The notes: generated by a model from the sequence alone, not told the origin. A stretch of DNA of 64,000 nt from Chrysomallon squamiferum (GCA_012295275.1 CM022672.1:11337904-11401903), one strand, 5' to 3'. Positions 52,313-62,747 are shown, counted from the stretch's first letter. Numbers and translations are program-made.

Positions 52313-53391
52313 TTTTGCAGGAGTAATAAAATGAGAACATTATTTTCATATTTAACTGTTAAAATGTAAATCCATTTGTATTATCTCTAGCTTTCTGTCC
52401 ACCTCTTTGTTTTACATAAAACAGACACCAGACTTAGTTTAGTTATTAGTGTTCTGTTTTTTTTTGTATTTTACCAAAATATCTTTTTCAAATCTGAGAT
52501 GGTATAATGAAAAAAAAAATTAAACAATGGTAGAGGTATATGATAACCAGATACTGTATTGGATATATGAAAAGCAAAAATGGTGTTATACTGGAGATCC
52601 ATATTTGTATGTGCAAATACTCATAGATATATAATTTTACTCTTTTCTCTCTGCTAGAATATTGGTGCTAGGGGTACAGTGGAGATCAACCCAAGATTAA
52701 CATTAGCTAAGGAATGTACTGTAACTGGTGTGGGACTTGCAAACTCTACAGAGGTATTACCTTCTTGTGACTGGATTATTTTAAAACATTAAGCTGATGC
52801 TAGTGATAGTCAGGGAACAAAAACAGAAAAAGAATAACAGCTTCAAACTACGATAATGAATAATGGAGTTAATTTAAAAAGCTAAATATGTTTCACAAAT
52901 AATATTAAATTTATTTAGTAATATTTATTTGCTGTAATATTTAAATAGATTTTTTTTTTCTGATTCTAGAGTATAATATAGATATTGAATTAGTTATTGA
53001 TGGATATATAGAAAGCATCATGATCACACAAACAAAAAAATACAAAAAAATAAATGAATAAAATATCAAAAATAATAACAATAATAATTATAATAATAAA
53101 GTAATAAAGTAATGAAAAAATAAATAAATACTAACATTAAGAAAAGAAAAAACAGACTAAATTTAAACTAATTATAAATTTTTGTAAGCAGAATATAAGT
53201 ATATTAACATAATTTTTGGTTTATTTTAGTTGGATTGGGAAAAAATGTGTAGCGCTGTTGAAGCTTGGCTCAAGCTTGGATGGGTCAACCCTAAAGTTGG
53301 GAAAACTTTAGCTTTAGGCAAAGCATACCAGGCTCATGATGAAATAATAAACACAACTAGTGCTCAGGGAAATATCATTTTAAATCCATGA
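49517..53391 (+). CDS. CRYZ: Quinone oxidoreductase, zeta-crystallin family, copy 2
   Basis: Eight coding exons: 49517-49606, 50093-50245, 50594-50757, 51171-51222, 51506-51655, 52144-52245, 52658-52753 and 53230-53391, giving 322 residues. Exon sizes and phases are identical to copy 1 except for two extra codons in exon 2, so the pair arose by tandem duplication of the whole gene. Landmarks are [77 protein letters not shown] and RGTVEINPR, the last as in vertebrate CRYZ. The C-terminal exon differs strongly from copy 1 ([15 protein letters not shown] against [15 protein letters not shown]). Exon 4 has an unusual acceptor, GATAAAAAAG, with its pyrimidine tract about 20 bp upstream. The same NADPH-dependent quinone reduction is expected. 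Confidence 0.95.
51300..51470. repeat. Intron 4 segment of CRYZ copy 2, repeated downstream at 53.64 kb
   Basis: The segment from about 51,303 (TTTTACATAATCCAGTAATC) to about 51,470 (AATAAATAGAATG) is repeated after the end of the gene at 53,645-53,817 (TTTTATATAATCCAATAATT ... AATAAACAGAATG). Shared blocks include ATATTGTCATAAATATTG and CCTTGTAAGAAACAAA. Divergence is substantial, so the event is old. Confidence 0.85.
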
Positions 53392-55010
53392 AGCCATAAA
53401 TATGAGCAACACACAGAACTTTTTTCAAAACTGTAAACAGAAAATCAGATGAAAAACAAATAATTAATTTGATTAAGGAAACATTTTATTATCTACAAGT
53501 AAGCATGGATGTTGCAATTTTAGTTTATTAAGTAACATTTCTAATTATAACTTGATAAAGGAAAAAAATTAAATAAAAAATGAATAGATCACTTTACATA
53601 TGGCAATTTTACAACAATATATTATTATGCTTTATCATATATACTGTTTTATATAATCCAATAATTCCGATTTATTTTTAATGAATATTGTCATAAATAT
53701 TGTTTGCTATCCTTTATTTTTCTGTTTGATATTTTATTTTCCTTGTAAGAAACAAAGTGTTGTTTGTAATAAAATTCCTAACTTGTTAGTTTTGGGCAAC
53801 TTAATAAACAGAATGCTGGCAAGTTATTTTTTTATTTGTGAACATAGAAAATGAATGTACACAATTCATTTAATTAGTTTTTCAGATACATCAACTTTCT
53901 TCTTTTTTTTTTTTGCTTATGATGGTAACATAAAAATAATGATAAAATCATTTTAAACAGCATTATCATTATACATCAAGGCAAATATTTGTTGAATATG
54001 ATTGAACTGAAATAATTGTTTCTGAACAAACAAAATTAGAGATATAAATGGACGCATAAATGAGACATAAATGGATGCAATTATTGCTTGATATAGTTTA
54101 GTAGACGGTGATTGACTGAAACAAGTTTAGCATACAGTGATCAACTAAAACAAGATATGCTTTAATAGCATTGACTACAATATGACTGTACAAAAGACAA
54201 AAATGCTTGCATGATAGTGATATATGTATACAGTTGCAAGAAACAGAAAATAGGCAAATTATTTTTAAGGATTTCTTTTTTGCCATCACCTACATATTTA
54301 CTCTAAATTTTTATACCAAAAATAAAAAAACGCAATTTATGTCCAAGTAATATATTTTGCCTCAAATAAAATTAATTTTGTTTATAGAAAATAATAACAA
54401 TAACAATAATAATAATTTATAAAATGAAACAGTACACATCAGTAGATTAAATATGTTTAAAATAATTATAATATAATAATTCAAAATATTACTTTTCAAA
54501 TTTGCAAATATAAAAGCGATAACAATCCATTTTTTTCTTTTTTAATAAATGTTTTTCAGTATCTCAGATTTATAAAACTTTATCCAGTATATTTTAATTT
54601 TCACATCAGTAGCATTTTATCTGAATATCAAAAAAACAAAAAAAACAAAACAACATTATATACTTTGAATATTTTTATTTCAAAATCTAGTTGTTTTCTT
54701 TTCTTTTTCTGGTTGAAATATTTTTCTACAATTAGTAATTTCACATTTTATTATTTGTTTTTGATGTGAATACAGATTTTTACTATGTGTTTTTAATATG
54801 GTAATATTAACAACAAACAAACAAACAAAACATAAATAAATAAAATAATCATATATATTTACCATTATTTTTAAAATTAATTATCAGTAATATTATCAAC
54901 CTCCTAATAACTAAAATATTTTAATAATAATATTTTATGATGAAGGAGGACAAAATACTTTTACATTTTATATAAAAAACATTATTAAATAAAAAGACAG
55001 AAAATAATTA
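53392..55010. other. Intergenic between CRYZ copy 2 and RWDD2
   Basis: Convergent 3' flanks. It contains the duplicated intron segment at 53,645-53,817 and otherwise AT-rich DNA with AAT and AAAC tracts. The frames at 54.1-54.9 kb look incidental. Confidence 0.5.
53645..53817. repeat. Downstream copy of the CRYZ2 intron 4 segment
   Basis: Partner of 51,300-51,470. It stops before any trace of exon 5, so it is not a surviving piece of a third gene with exons. It is either the residue of a third duplication that lost its exons or a dispersed element. Confidence 0.8.
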
Positions 55011-56712
55011 TCAGTCATTAGTAACACTTTTTCCTTCTACTCCAAAATAAAGACTGAATATATTTTCACAACCACATTTTTGAAGATATTCGTAAAATTT
55101 TCCCAAGTCCATGTGATATTCTCGTCCTTTCCCAGGTCTGCCATCCAAAACTAATTCACAAAAATTATCAAACTTTTGAAAATCTTTTAATGACTTTTTC
55201 ATCATCTGAAATTCTTCCTTCTCTTTAACTGCTATTTTTTTCCAGTTCATTCTTCGTATTCGGAACCACATTTCTTCAACTTGGCTGCTGTAACCCTCAA
55301 CACAGATTACTCCTGGCTTCCCAGGCATTGAAAACCCTGTCACTTTAAGCTCGTGTGCCCAGTCAAGAATGTCTCTGCGTTTGGTTTTGTTGTAGATATG
55401 GTGACTGTAAATCCACAAACGAGTGAATGCAGTCTCTGCTGTCGACACTTTTCGAGAAGGAATGGGAATAACTTTTACAAAATATTGGGATGAATTTTCC
55501 TGAAGCCACTGAATAATGGCACCAATGCAGAGCTCTCCATTTTCAAGAGTAGTAATGAAATCTGAGAGAGCTTCGTTTAGCTGTTGATGGGATTCACGAC
55601 TCAACTCTGGAGCTCGGAAGAAGACCTCTGGTGCACATGAAGGATATTTATGCGATAAATGAACCACCAATTCTATTTCTTGGTTCTGAAATAAAATAAA
55701 ATTAATACATATACATACACTGTATTGTATGCATGTGTGCTTACATAGCTACATAGGTATGTTTCTACATACATAAATATATCATGACCTACATACATTC
55801 AGACATACCCAGAATCTGACTCACTTTAAAACAATGACGTACTGATTAAAAATAAAAACCTTCTCCATAATGTCATATGACCTGTATTCCATTACATCTC
55901 ATACTGTTAACTTTCATGTCAGAAAATGGTGTCCATTAGATATCAAGATAAACAATAAGAACTTGAATATAGAGCATGGCAAAGGCTTTTGAAAAGTCCT
56001 TATTGGCATAGAAACAGTAATATCATAACATTAATGGAGATTATTCCATTTTGAGTTATTTTATGTCTAAATACACACTGACAGACTCGTACAACAATTT
56101 AAAACAAAATATAAGAACATCATGACATTACAATGACTACTTTTTATAAACTATATAATAAATTTTATCTGTTATTATAATCATATTTTTATTATGTGTA
56201 CTGATTTAAATCAATTCTCTCATTATTAATTAATTGGACTCCATATCAGTTTTCCTAGTGTAGTTAAAAAGTATCTACTGATACAGTAATTCTTTCTAAA
56301 TTTTGGTTTACACCCAACTAATGCTGCCACAGCAAGACTAAACATTGCTGTTATTAAGAGATAGGCTTATTGTGAATTAGGCCTTCTATACCTCACTCCT
56401 TGGACTATTGAGAGTCTCATTTCCAGGCTTTTGGGGCTAATTTCAAAATGGCTTGAGTCCAAAGATTTAAACTAAAATGGTTAAAAAATTAAAAAGTACC
56501 TTGTTACCATCCACTGTTATTCTGACACTAAATCCTATTCGTGTCTGTAAGTATTCATATTTAATTTTCCCATCAACAAAGGCTTGTATTTCTCTAAGTG
56601 CTGTTCGACTATCAAGGCTGAATTCTCCTGGATTTGAAAACATGCTGGCAAGCATCTCCACTTCTGATAACTGCAATTCTAACATCTGTTTCAGATCCAC
56701 TTCAGTCTCCAT
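55011..56712 (-). CDS. RWDD2: RWD domain-containing protein 2
   Basis: Two coding exons on the minus strand, 56500-56712 and 55011-55685, join in phase 0 to 295 residues; vertebrate RWDD2A has 292. The N-terminal RWD domain (about 10-130) has the family's ELQLSEVEMLASMF opening and the YPSCAP form of the RWD motif YPxxxP at 85-90. RWD domains are small folds for protein contacts, related to ubiquitin-conjugating enzymes. The C-terminal DUF1115 part carries LWIYSHHIY (about 161-169) and TGFSMPGKPGVICVEGY (about 187-203), highly conserved in RWDD2A/B and eukaryotic relatives. The cellular role is poorly known. RWDD2A and RWDD2B cannot be separated by eye, so the invertebrate copy may precede their split. 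A TTTTTTTAG acceptor just upstream of the ATG shows a 5' noncoding exon. Confidence 0.94.
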
Positions 56713-57702
56713 GTTGATTCTTTTTTCCCTCTTGATGTTCTATTTCTAAAAAAAATAATAACAAAAAAAAGAATCATATATTAATGGAAGTTGCACTACT
56801 CAGATGCATGCCATCATAAAACAAAACAAAAAATTAATAATAAAATAACCGAAAAAAATCAATAAATAAATAAAATAATAAATAATAAATAAATAAACAA
56901 AAACAGAAAATAAACAAAACCTCATGAAAAAAAAAAAAAAAAGTAATAGTCAGATATTACAAAAAAGAGTTTTAAAATCCCCATATATGTAAAACATATG
57001 TCAATAAATGAATGAGATCTTGGTATTATAGTATGTCTTCGTCTGCGAAAGAGTAAGTTTGACGTGTCCACCTACGATAGTAACTAGTCAATTTAATATT
57101 TATCAAACACACTAAACACAGTGCTGATGCAATATCAAATAATCTTGTACCGTTTCTGTAAAACAACAGGTGCGATGTGCGTCAATGAAACTTGTTTAAA
57201 ATGATATGATAACTGATATATACAAGCAGATGTCACTAAAATGAAAAGACGTTTAAATGTCTTCTTCCGACATTTCTCCAGTTTTTTTAACTAGCTAATA
57301 CGGTTATCTCCCTTGAGCCAAGATTCCTTTAACACGGATATGCGAATGCATTATGCAAATTGTGTGATTGTAAGATACCATAATTATTAGCGTTTCACAA
57401 TGCGTTTTCATTGTATTTCTTTTTTTACTTTTAGTTTATTTGTTTGTTTGTTTGTTGTTGTTGTTGTTGTTTTTGTATGATTTTCTTTACTGTGCTTGCT
57501 TAATACAAGCGGAATGTCCAGCTGTAGGTCTACATTGATCACCGTTGAAATGTACCCAAGACAAATAATTATATGATCTTGGCTGCTTACAACTGAATTT
57601 ACTGTACATGAAGTGGGCACCTCTTAGGTTCAATGAGCTGTTCGGAACTTTCCTTTGAAATCTTGCTTCTCGGCATTTTTTAAGCTGTATAATGTCACCA
57701 AT
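56713..57702. other. RWDD2 upstream region
   Basis: Poly-A/AAAT tracts at 56,810-56,942, then a more complex, slightly CpG-richer stretch from 57,040 to 57,350 that probably holds the RWDD2 noncoding first exon and promoter on the minus strand. A TTTG/TTG tract is at 57,435-57,470. From 57,590 on, the DNA becomes GC-richer towards the small secreted ORF. Confidence 0.45.
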
Positions 57703-57936
57703 ATGTCTAGAAAAACCCGGGGTTTTTTACTCATAGTTTTGATTCTCTCATCCGAGTTTGTGCACAGTTCCCGCGCGAAACGCTATATGTTGCGGTTAAG
57801 TTTTTCGCATTCGCAATTACGTGAGATATCGCATTCGCAGTCATATGAGAAATCGCATCCGCAGCCGGATATAAGCAATCACAATAAAAACAACAACAAT
57901 AATGACTTTATCAAAGATACAGATGCATTTAGGTGA
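57703..57936 (+). CDS. Candidate small secreted peptide precursor, unknown family
   Basis: An ATG at 57703 opens a 77-codon frame to a TGA at 57934. Residues 1-25 form a clear signal peptide (basic start, then GFLLIVLILSSEFV, likely cut after SSRA). A Lys-Arg pair at 26-27 follows directly. Residues 35-58 are three 8-residue repeats, SHSQLREI, SHSQSYEK and SHPQPDIS, encoded by a 24-bp tandem repeat. The tail is Asn-rich (HNKNNNNND). The frame may instead splice at AG/GTGAAG (donor at 57933), making this a first coding exon; in that case the TGA is intronic. Signal peptide plus dibasic site plus short repeats resembles neuropeptide or other secreted repeat precursors, but no known family was recognised. 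It has no repeat-array origin in its first 34 codons. Expression is unproven. Confidence 0.42.
   Translation: MSRKTRGFLLIVLILSSEFVHSSRAKRYMLRLSFSHSQLREISHSQSYEKSHPQPDISNHNKNNNNNDFIKDTDAFR
57805..57873 (+). repeat. In-frame 24-bp tandem repeat, about 2.9 copies
   Basis: Units start at 57805, 57829 and 57853 with TCGCATTCGCAATTACGTGA, TCGCATTCGCAGTCATATGA and TCGCATCCGCAGCCGGATAT. The period is a multiple of three and keeps the frame of the small secreted ORF. The unit is CpG-bearing, unlike the AT-only satellites elsewhere in the window. Confidence 0.9.
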
Positions 57937-58260
57937 AGGCTGGGATTCCACTTACCCGACACCGAACCACACTAGAACGAAACCAAAACGTAACAGCTTG
58001 CTCTCACACCAAATTCAAATAAATGAATCCATTAAAACGATTGGTCGTTGCGAGTCTGCGTCTTTACTTCGGGGTTTTGCTGTGGGCCATAAGACAAAAG
58101 ATGCAAAAGCTAATTGTCACAAATTATCATTTATACTGGTGTTGCAATTATGGCCCATACATTGTGAAACAGTCGAGTATCCATGTTTGCTGGTGCAGGA
58201 CATCATAGAGCACAAGTTATATTTCTGTTACATTTAAAAAGAACGAAAAAACTACTAATA

Positions 58261-58317
<57 letters not shown>

Positions 58318-58840
58318 TACATACATACATATATATATATATATTTTTTTTTTAATTCCAGAGAAGAAATACATCCGACACGAAACAAATCGCTAAATCG
58401 AATTTAAAATTATTGTAATCTGTGCATAATGTATATATACAAACATCATTTTAAACATATTTCGTGTATCTAGATTATTAACATGCCTTCAGCTAAGAGT
58501 CTAAAATTTTTGGTTCATCACTTATTTTAGAGCATATTAAATTGGTTGTACACAGTCATTACATATCATATACAATGTGTAAATTTGTAATCAAAACTCA
58601 TTTCTAATTTGCAGTCTGACTACGTTCGTATTGCGACCAGTTAAATTTTACCAAATGAGTCAAGTGAAAAACTATTACTGTTGGTGTGGACATGAAACAA
58701 ATTCACCAGTAACAAACTCAATTGAAATCACGTTGGTAACTGTTTCATATGCCACATACATACCGAGCAAACTACATTAACTTAAAAATTATTTTACTCA
58801 AGTCAAAGTCAGCCAGCCTTTTAGAAACTGCAAAACAGTA
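57937..58840. other. Downstream of the secreted ORF, no clear exon
   Basis: Overlapping plus-strand frames at 57.9-58.24 kb are not convincing. A (TA)n array lies at 58,262-58,305, followed by a CA/TACA tract. An exon continuing the 57.7 kb ORF could be hidden here or beyond the window, but none was recognised. Confidence 0.4.
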
Positions 58841-58847
58841 TGTTGGT

Positions 58848-59166
58848 GAATACTGTCATCACATCAAAGAGAATGTTGCTAGTTACTGACATTATATGAA
58901 ATAAGACATTGATAGTTACTGATATTATGGCAAAAATAGTTACTGACATTATATCAGACAGAAGGTTAGAAATTACTGATGTTATAGTAAAGATAATGTT
59001 GGTAGATATTGATATTATTGTCAAGTGATCGTTGGTAGTTACTGAGATTGTAATAAAGAGAACTTTGTTAATTACTGATATTACATTAAAAAAAAAAAAA
59101 AACACTTGTAGTTACTGATATTATATTAAAGAGAACATTGGTAGTCACTGACGTTACTGTAAAGAG
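58848..59166. repeat. 33-bp degenerate minisatellite, about 10 copies
   Basis: The unit has the form AGTTACTGATATTATATTAA followed by AGAGAACATTGGT. Copies recur roughly every 33 bp, with a few shortened or, where a poly-A has grown (59,091-59,105), lengthened. The long minus-strand frame here only mirrors the array, giving 11-residue repeats of the ISVT-x-N type. Confidence 0.88.
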
Positions 59167-59174
59167 TATGAGTC

Positions 59175-59179
<5 letters not shown>

Positions 59180-59242
<63 letters not shown>
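59180..59242. repeat. (CT)n microsatellite
   Basis: A pure CT array of about 31 units directly after the 33-bp minisatellite. Confidence 0.97.
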
Positions 59243-59248
<6 letters not shown>

Positions 59249-59514
59249 CATACAAACAACATTATCTCCTTATTATCTATTTAATCTCATCAAGTTATTT
59301 ACTTACTTTCTGATATATATATATATATATATCCCTCGAATTAATGAAAAAAAAAATCATTAATTAATTGTGAATAAATAGCAAACTATATTACTTTTAT
59401 ATATATATATATATCAAACTGTATTATACTATTGTTATATAATCAAAATATATACGCATTATATTTTATAACAACATAACTTAATTGTTATACTTTGTTA
59501 TTAGATATGACACA

Positions 59515-59718
59515 TCACCAATAATCACGGTGAGGAAAAACGATAGCGCTCTCTGTTCTGCAAAACTTGAGTGTCCCGTGCAAATATTTAAACTCCTCCA
59601 CAGTCCAAAGTTTTGGCATTTTAGGGTACACGGGAACCGCATCCCGGCGTCTCGAAACTGATATCCCTTGTCTGACGTTGTTTATATACCCAGCGGACGC
59701 GGACGTCAAAGAAAGCAA
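59515..59718 (-). repeat. Second fragment of the dispersed VEE-KYL repeat, with TATA-like box
   Basis: On the minus strand an open frame contains KMPKLWTVEEFKYLHGTLKF and then RTES before a stop at 59515. It aligns without gaps to the plus-strand fragment at 32,031-32,120. The patch is CpG-rich in an AT-rich surround. A TATATAAA (minus strand, 59,681-59,688) lies about 60 bp before the ATG at 59619, so the piece may carry its own promoter. It could also be a small gene, but the homologous fragment elsewhere argues for a repeat. Confidence 0.4.
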
Positions 59719-59719
59719 G

Positions 59720-60467
59720 TTAGGTTAACGCCTGAAATAACGTCGCGAAGGAGTTGTGTTTCTGTCCTCGAAAATTGTCGTCTTAAAATTTATTACTGTG
59801 ATATTTCGCTACATTAATTACGTGTGTATTCGGTCTTTTGTGTCAATATTTTTTTATTATTATTTTTTTTTATCGGAAAAATATACAAACAAATAAATTG
59901 TGGAAACTGGCTAAAATACGATAAAAACAAAACATAATCTAAAGTTGTATGCATTTTAATAATAAATTTTAAAATCTGTACTTTGTTTTTGATATTATTT
60001 TTAATGGCTATCATATGACTAAGCAATAAGGAATATGAAATCAACACTGTTTTACCGTATACACTAATAATCTAAACAGAAAAACACAAACACAGCTCTT
60101 ATATCATTAACAGTGGCTTTAATCAGCGGTGATGTAGAGCTGAACAAATATTCCAAATTCTTACGCATTCATAACTAGAAACAGTCGACTTACGTTTCTA
60201 CAAGAAAAGGGGAAAAAGATATTATAAATATAAAAATATAATAACATGAAATAAAACAACAACAACAAAACAACAAAAACACAACAACAACAACAAAATC
60301 CACTAAACAGCTCTTCCTGAAATACATTTGTCCATGATCTTTTTGATTTTTTTTTAATCATTAACAAATTTAAACTATACAAATATTAATTTAGTAACTA
60401 AAATTAGTCAAAATCTAATGTAAAGTTGCAGAAATATTCACTAAAGTTACGCTTTATTATTCTATAA

Positions 60468-60528
<61 letters not shown>

Positions 60529-60827
60529 TAACAATAATAATATTGTTGTTATTATTATTATTAATTAATTTGTTTGTTTGTTTGTTTGTTTGTTTGTTTG
60601 TTTGTTTATTTATTTATTTATTAATGTTTAAAAAATATGATTCTGAAATTAATTCTTCCACATGAAGATATAGTTGCATACTTAACTGATTTATATTCCT
60701 CCTTAACATATACAAAATATCAATTTAGTCATTTAAACTTGGAAAATTAAAGCAAAATTTAAGCTTTCTAATATTTGTATTAGTGTAATTCAGTTTCTAT
60801 AAATAAGTATCGGGAAAAACCCCACAA

Positions 60828-60880
<53 letters not shown>

Positions 60881-61414
60881 AACAAAATAATTACTACAGC
60901 AACAAATACTACTACTACTGCTACTTACTACTAAAATAAATCAATAAATCAATAAATTAAAACAATGCATGCAATCCAAATTATTCGTATTATCAAAAGT
61001 ACAGTTTAAAACGAATTCCTAAGAGGTTGGCCATGGCCATTCCTTAAATTGAGATTACAACAGAAACTCGTGTCCTCCACACACCCCGTCAACATGTTTT
61101 TGCATAAATTAACAATCCTGAACACTACTGCAAATACCGTTGATTAAATCTTTGTGAATTTCGCTCTTAGTGATTTTTTTTTTTAATGTTAATCTTCGGA
61201 AGGATCGCCACATTCACATTGTTCTGTCGTGAGTAATGGACATACGGATATTTTTGCGATTTAAATTTTGTTACAGTAGAGAGCTTTATTGAAAAATAAG
61301 ACATGCGAACAATTATTGCTCAAGAATTAAATTCTGGAAATTAATAAGGGAGTCTTTTAGAAATTTAATAATTATTTTGAATATGTTATAATATCAGCGA
61401 TATGGACAAAATTA

Positions 61415-61451
<37 letters not shown>

Positions 61452-61452
61452 G

Positions 61453-61483
<31 letters not shown>

Positions 61484-62218
61484 ACAAATATTTAACTTCC
61501 TGGAATGCCATAGAAATATGTCGGCCATGGAAAATAATAAAAAGATAAGAATAAACATAAGAATAAAAGAAAAACAGAAACAACTATAACAATGTCACTT
61601 CTGTCGACACTAAATTTACCGTCATCAGCGATATCGTCATTGTCATCACTGTCATTATTATGATTACAGAAAGTTTTAATAATGGACATCGAATTCGCAG
61701 AGTGGACAGCATTACGTAATAATGACAGATAATGGAGAGCTCAGCACCGTCAGACAACTCCTGGTGGAATTACAACACTACATCTTTTGAATCTGGTTCA
61801 GCGAAACTTATAGCAATGTCAAAACACAAACAACTGAGACTGAGAAGATGTTTTAGGTACAGCCTGAGTATTTGTCACGACCGACATATTTCTACGGGAT
61901 ACCAGGAAGTTAATTATGTAAAACTCTGATGACTGTGATGTGACAGTGATGTAACAATAATGACAATGGTATGGCATTTATGACATTTTATATGACATTT
62001 ATGTGACAGTGATATCACTGATTTGGCATATTTGTAATTTAAGTGACACTGAAGACTTAAATGCATCTTCAACAGTTTTTACACGTCTGTGGAGAATCTG
62101 AACATACGTTTTCCAAATGATTTGATAACTATAACTTCTAATCGTCCGTAATTATCATTATTACGGAATTCTTGTTCACCACATGTTACATAAATTCCCG
62201 TGCAACTGCACACTCAAC

Positions 62219-62220
<2 letters not shown>
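59720..62220. other. Intergenic, triplet arrays and a foldback
   Basis: AAT arrays at 60,474-60,527, 60,828-60,878 and 61,416-61,450 and a GTTT array at 60,571-60,606. The first AAT array is followed by its inverse (TTGTTGTTATTATT...), giving a long hairpin potential at 60,474-60,565. The inverted repeat at 61.49-61.91 kb is listed separately. No protein gene was recognised. Confidence 0.5.
61492..61913. repeat. 38-bp inverted repeats around a 346-bp spacer, MITE-like foldback
   Basis: The left arm is 61492-61529 (starts TTAACTTCCTGG) and the right arm is 61876-61913 (ends CCAGGAAGTTAA). The arms match in 33 of 38 positions, including the outer 12. The 422-bp whole has the size of a miniature inverted-repeat element. 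The arms also carry the RHIS-x-x-x-QEV-x-Y motif of the dispersed repeat, so the alternative is two head-to-head copies of that repeat. Target duplication is unclear because TTAA or ATTTAA/TTAATT could both be read at the ends. Confidence 0.65.

Positions 62221-62295
<75 letters not shown>
62221..62295. repeat. (GA)n microsatellite
   Basis: A pure GA array of about 37 units. It is the longest dinucleotide array in the window. Confidence 0.97.
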
Positions 62296-62297
<2 letters not shown>

Positions 62298-62477
62298 CAC
62301 ATTATAATTAAAATGAGTTTCTCCATCAATCCATGTCATGCTTTTGCATTATCATAATGATTATAACTGTTGTGAAACAATTTACAATATTCATTCATTA
62401 TTATCCGCACGTGCCGCATTGCTGTAGAACTATTAAATTTTACCATGTATGGCGAACGTCGGGTAAAATGTTCATTT

Positions 62478-62747
62478 TTACGAAATACGTATCACGAAAT
62501 ACGCTGACCAAGAGGAACTATTTGTCACGACGACAGTGAAGAGGAGGGGACTGAAATGTCTGAATTGTATCTTTGTTTCAACTTCTGTCGAATGGAGAAA
62601 CGTGACATCCTCCCACTTCAGTTGAATCATTTCGTCATTGGCTAGGATAGTTAATGTCGTCTGCTTGTCGCGAGCACCTAACGTAACCGACAAGTAATAA
62701 TCTAACAGAAACGTGAACGCACTCGCTCCTTGAAATCCGACCAGAAG
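62478..62747 (-). CDS. Orphan exon candidate, unknown protein
   Basis: After a pyrimidine-rich tract on the minus strand (the GA-rich stretch at 62,774-62,789 read in reverse) comes CACCAG at 62,753-62,748, a good acceptor. It is followed by 89 open codons to a TAA at 62478. The composition is protein-like and GC-richer than the surround, with stretches such as LLVGFQGASAFTFLLDYYLS and WEDVTFLHSTEVETKIQF. I do not recognise the family. The frame also stays open 34 codons upstream of the acceptor, so the 5' limit is uncertain. It could be the last exon of a minus-strand gene beginning right of the window, or chance. Confidence 0.3.
   Translation of the reverse strand, partial: LLVGFQGASAFTFLLDYYLSVTLGARDKQTTLTILANDEMIQLKWEDVTFLHSTEVETKIQFRHFSPLLFTVVVTNSSSWSAYFVIRIS

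Noticed and set aside
53645..53817. Remnant of a third quinone reductase gene
   Set aside because: Only intron-like sequence is shared; no exon-derived residues could be read on either side, so a third gene is not claimed.
57902..58237. 111-codon plus-strand frame overlapping the end of the secreted ORF
   Set aside because: No signal, domain or repeat; it overlaps in another frame the better-supported ORF at 57.70-57.94 kb.
58821..59105. 94-codon minus-strand frame with repeated ISVT-type blocks
   Set aside because: It only mirrors the 33-bp minisatellite, which by chance has a period divisible by three.
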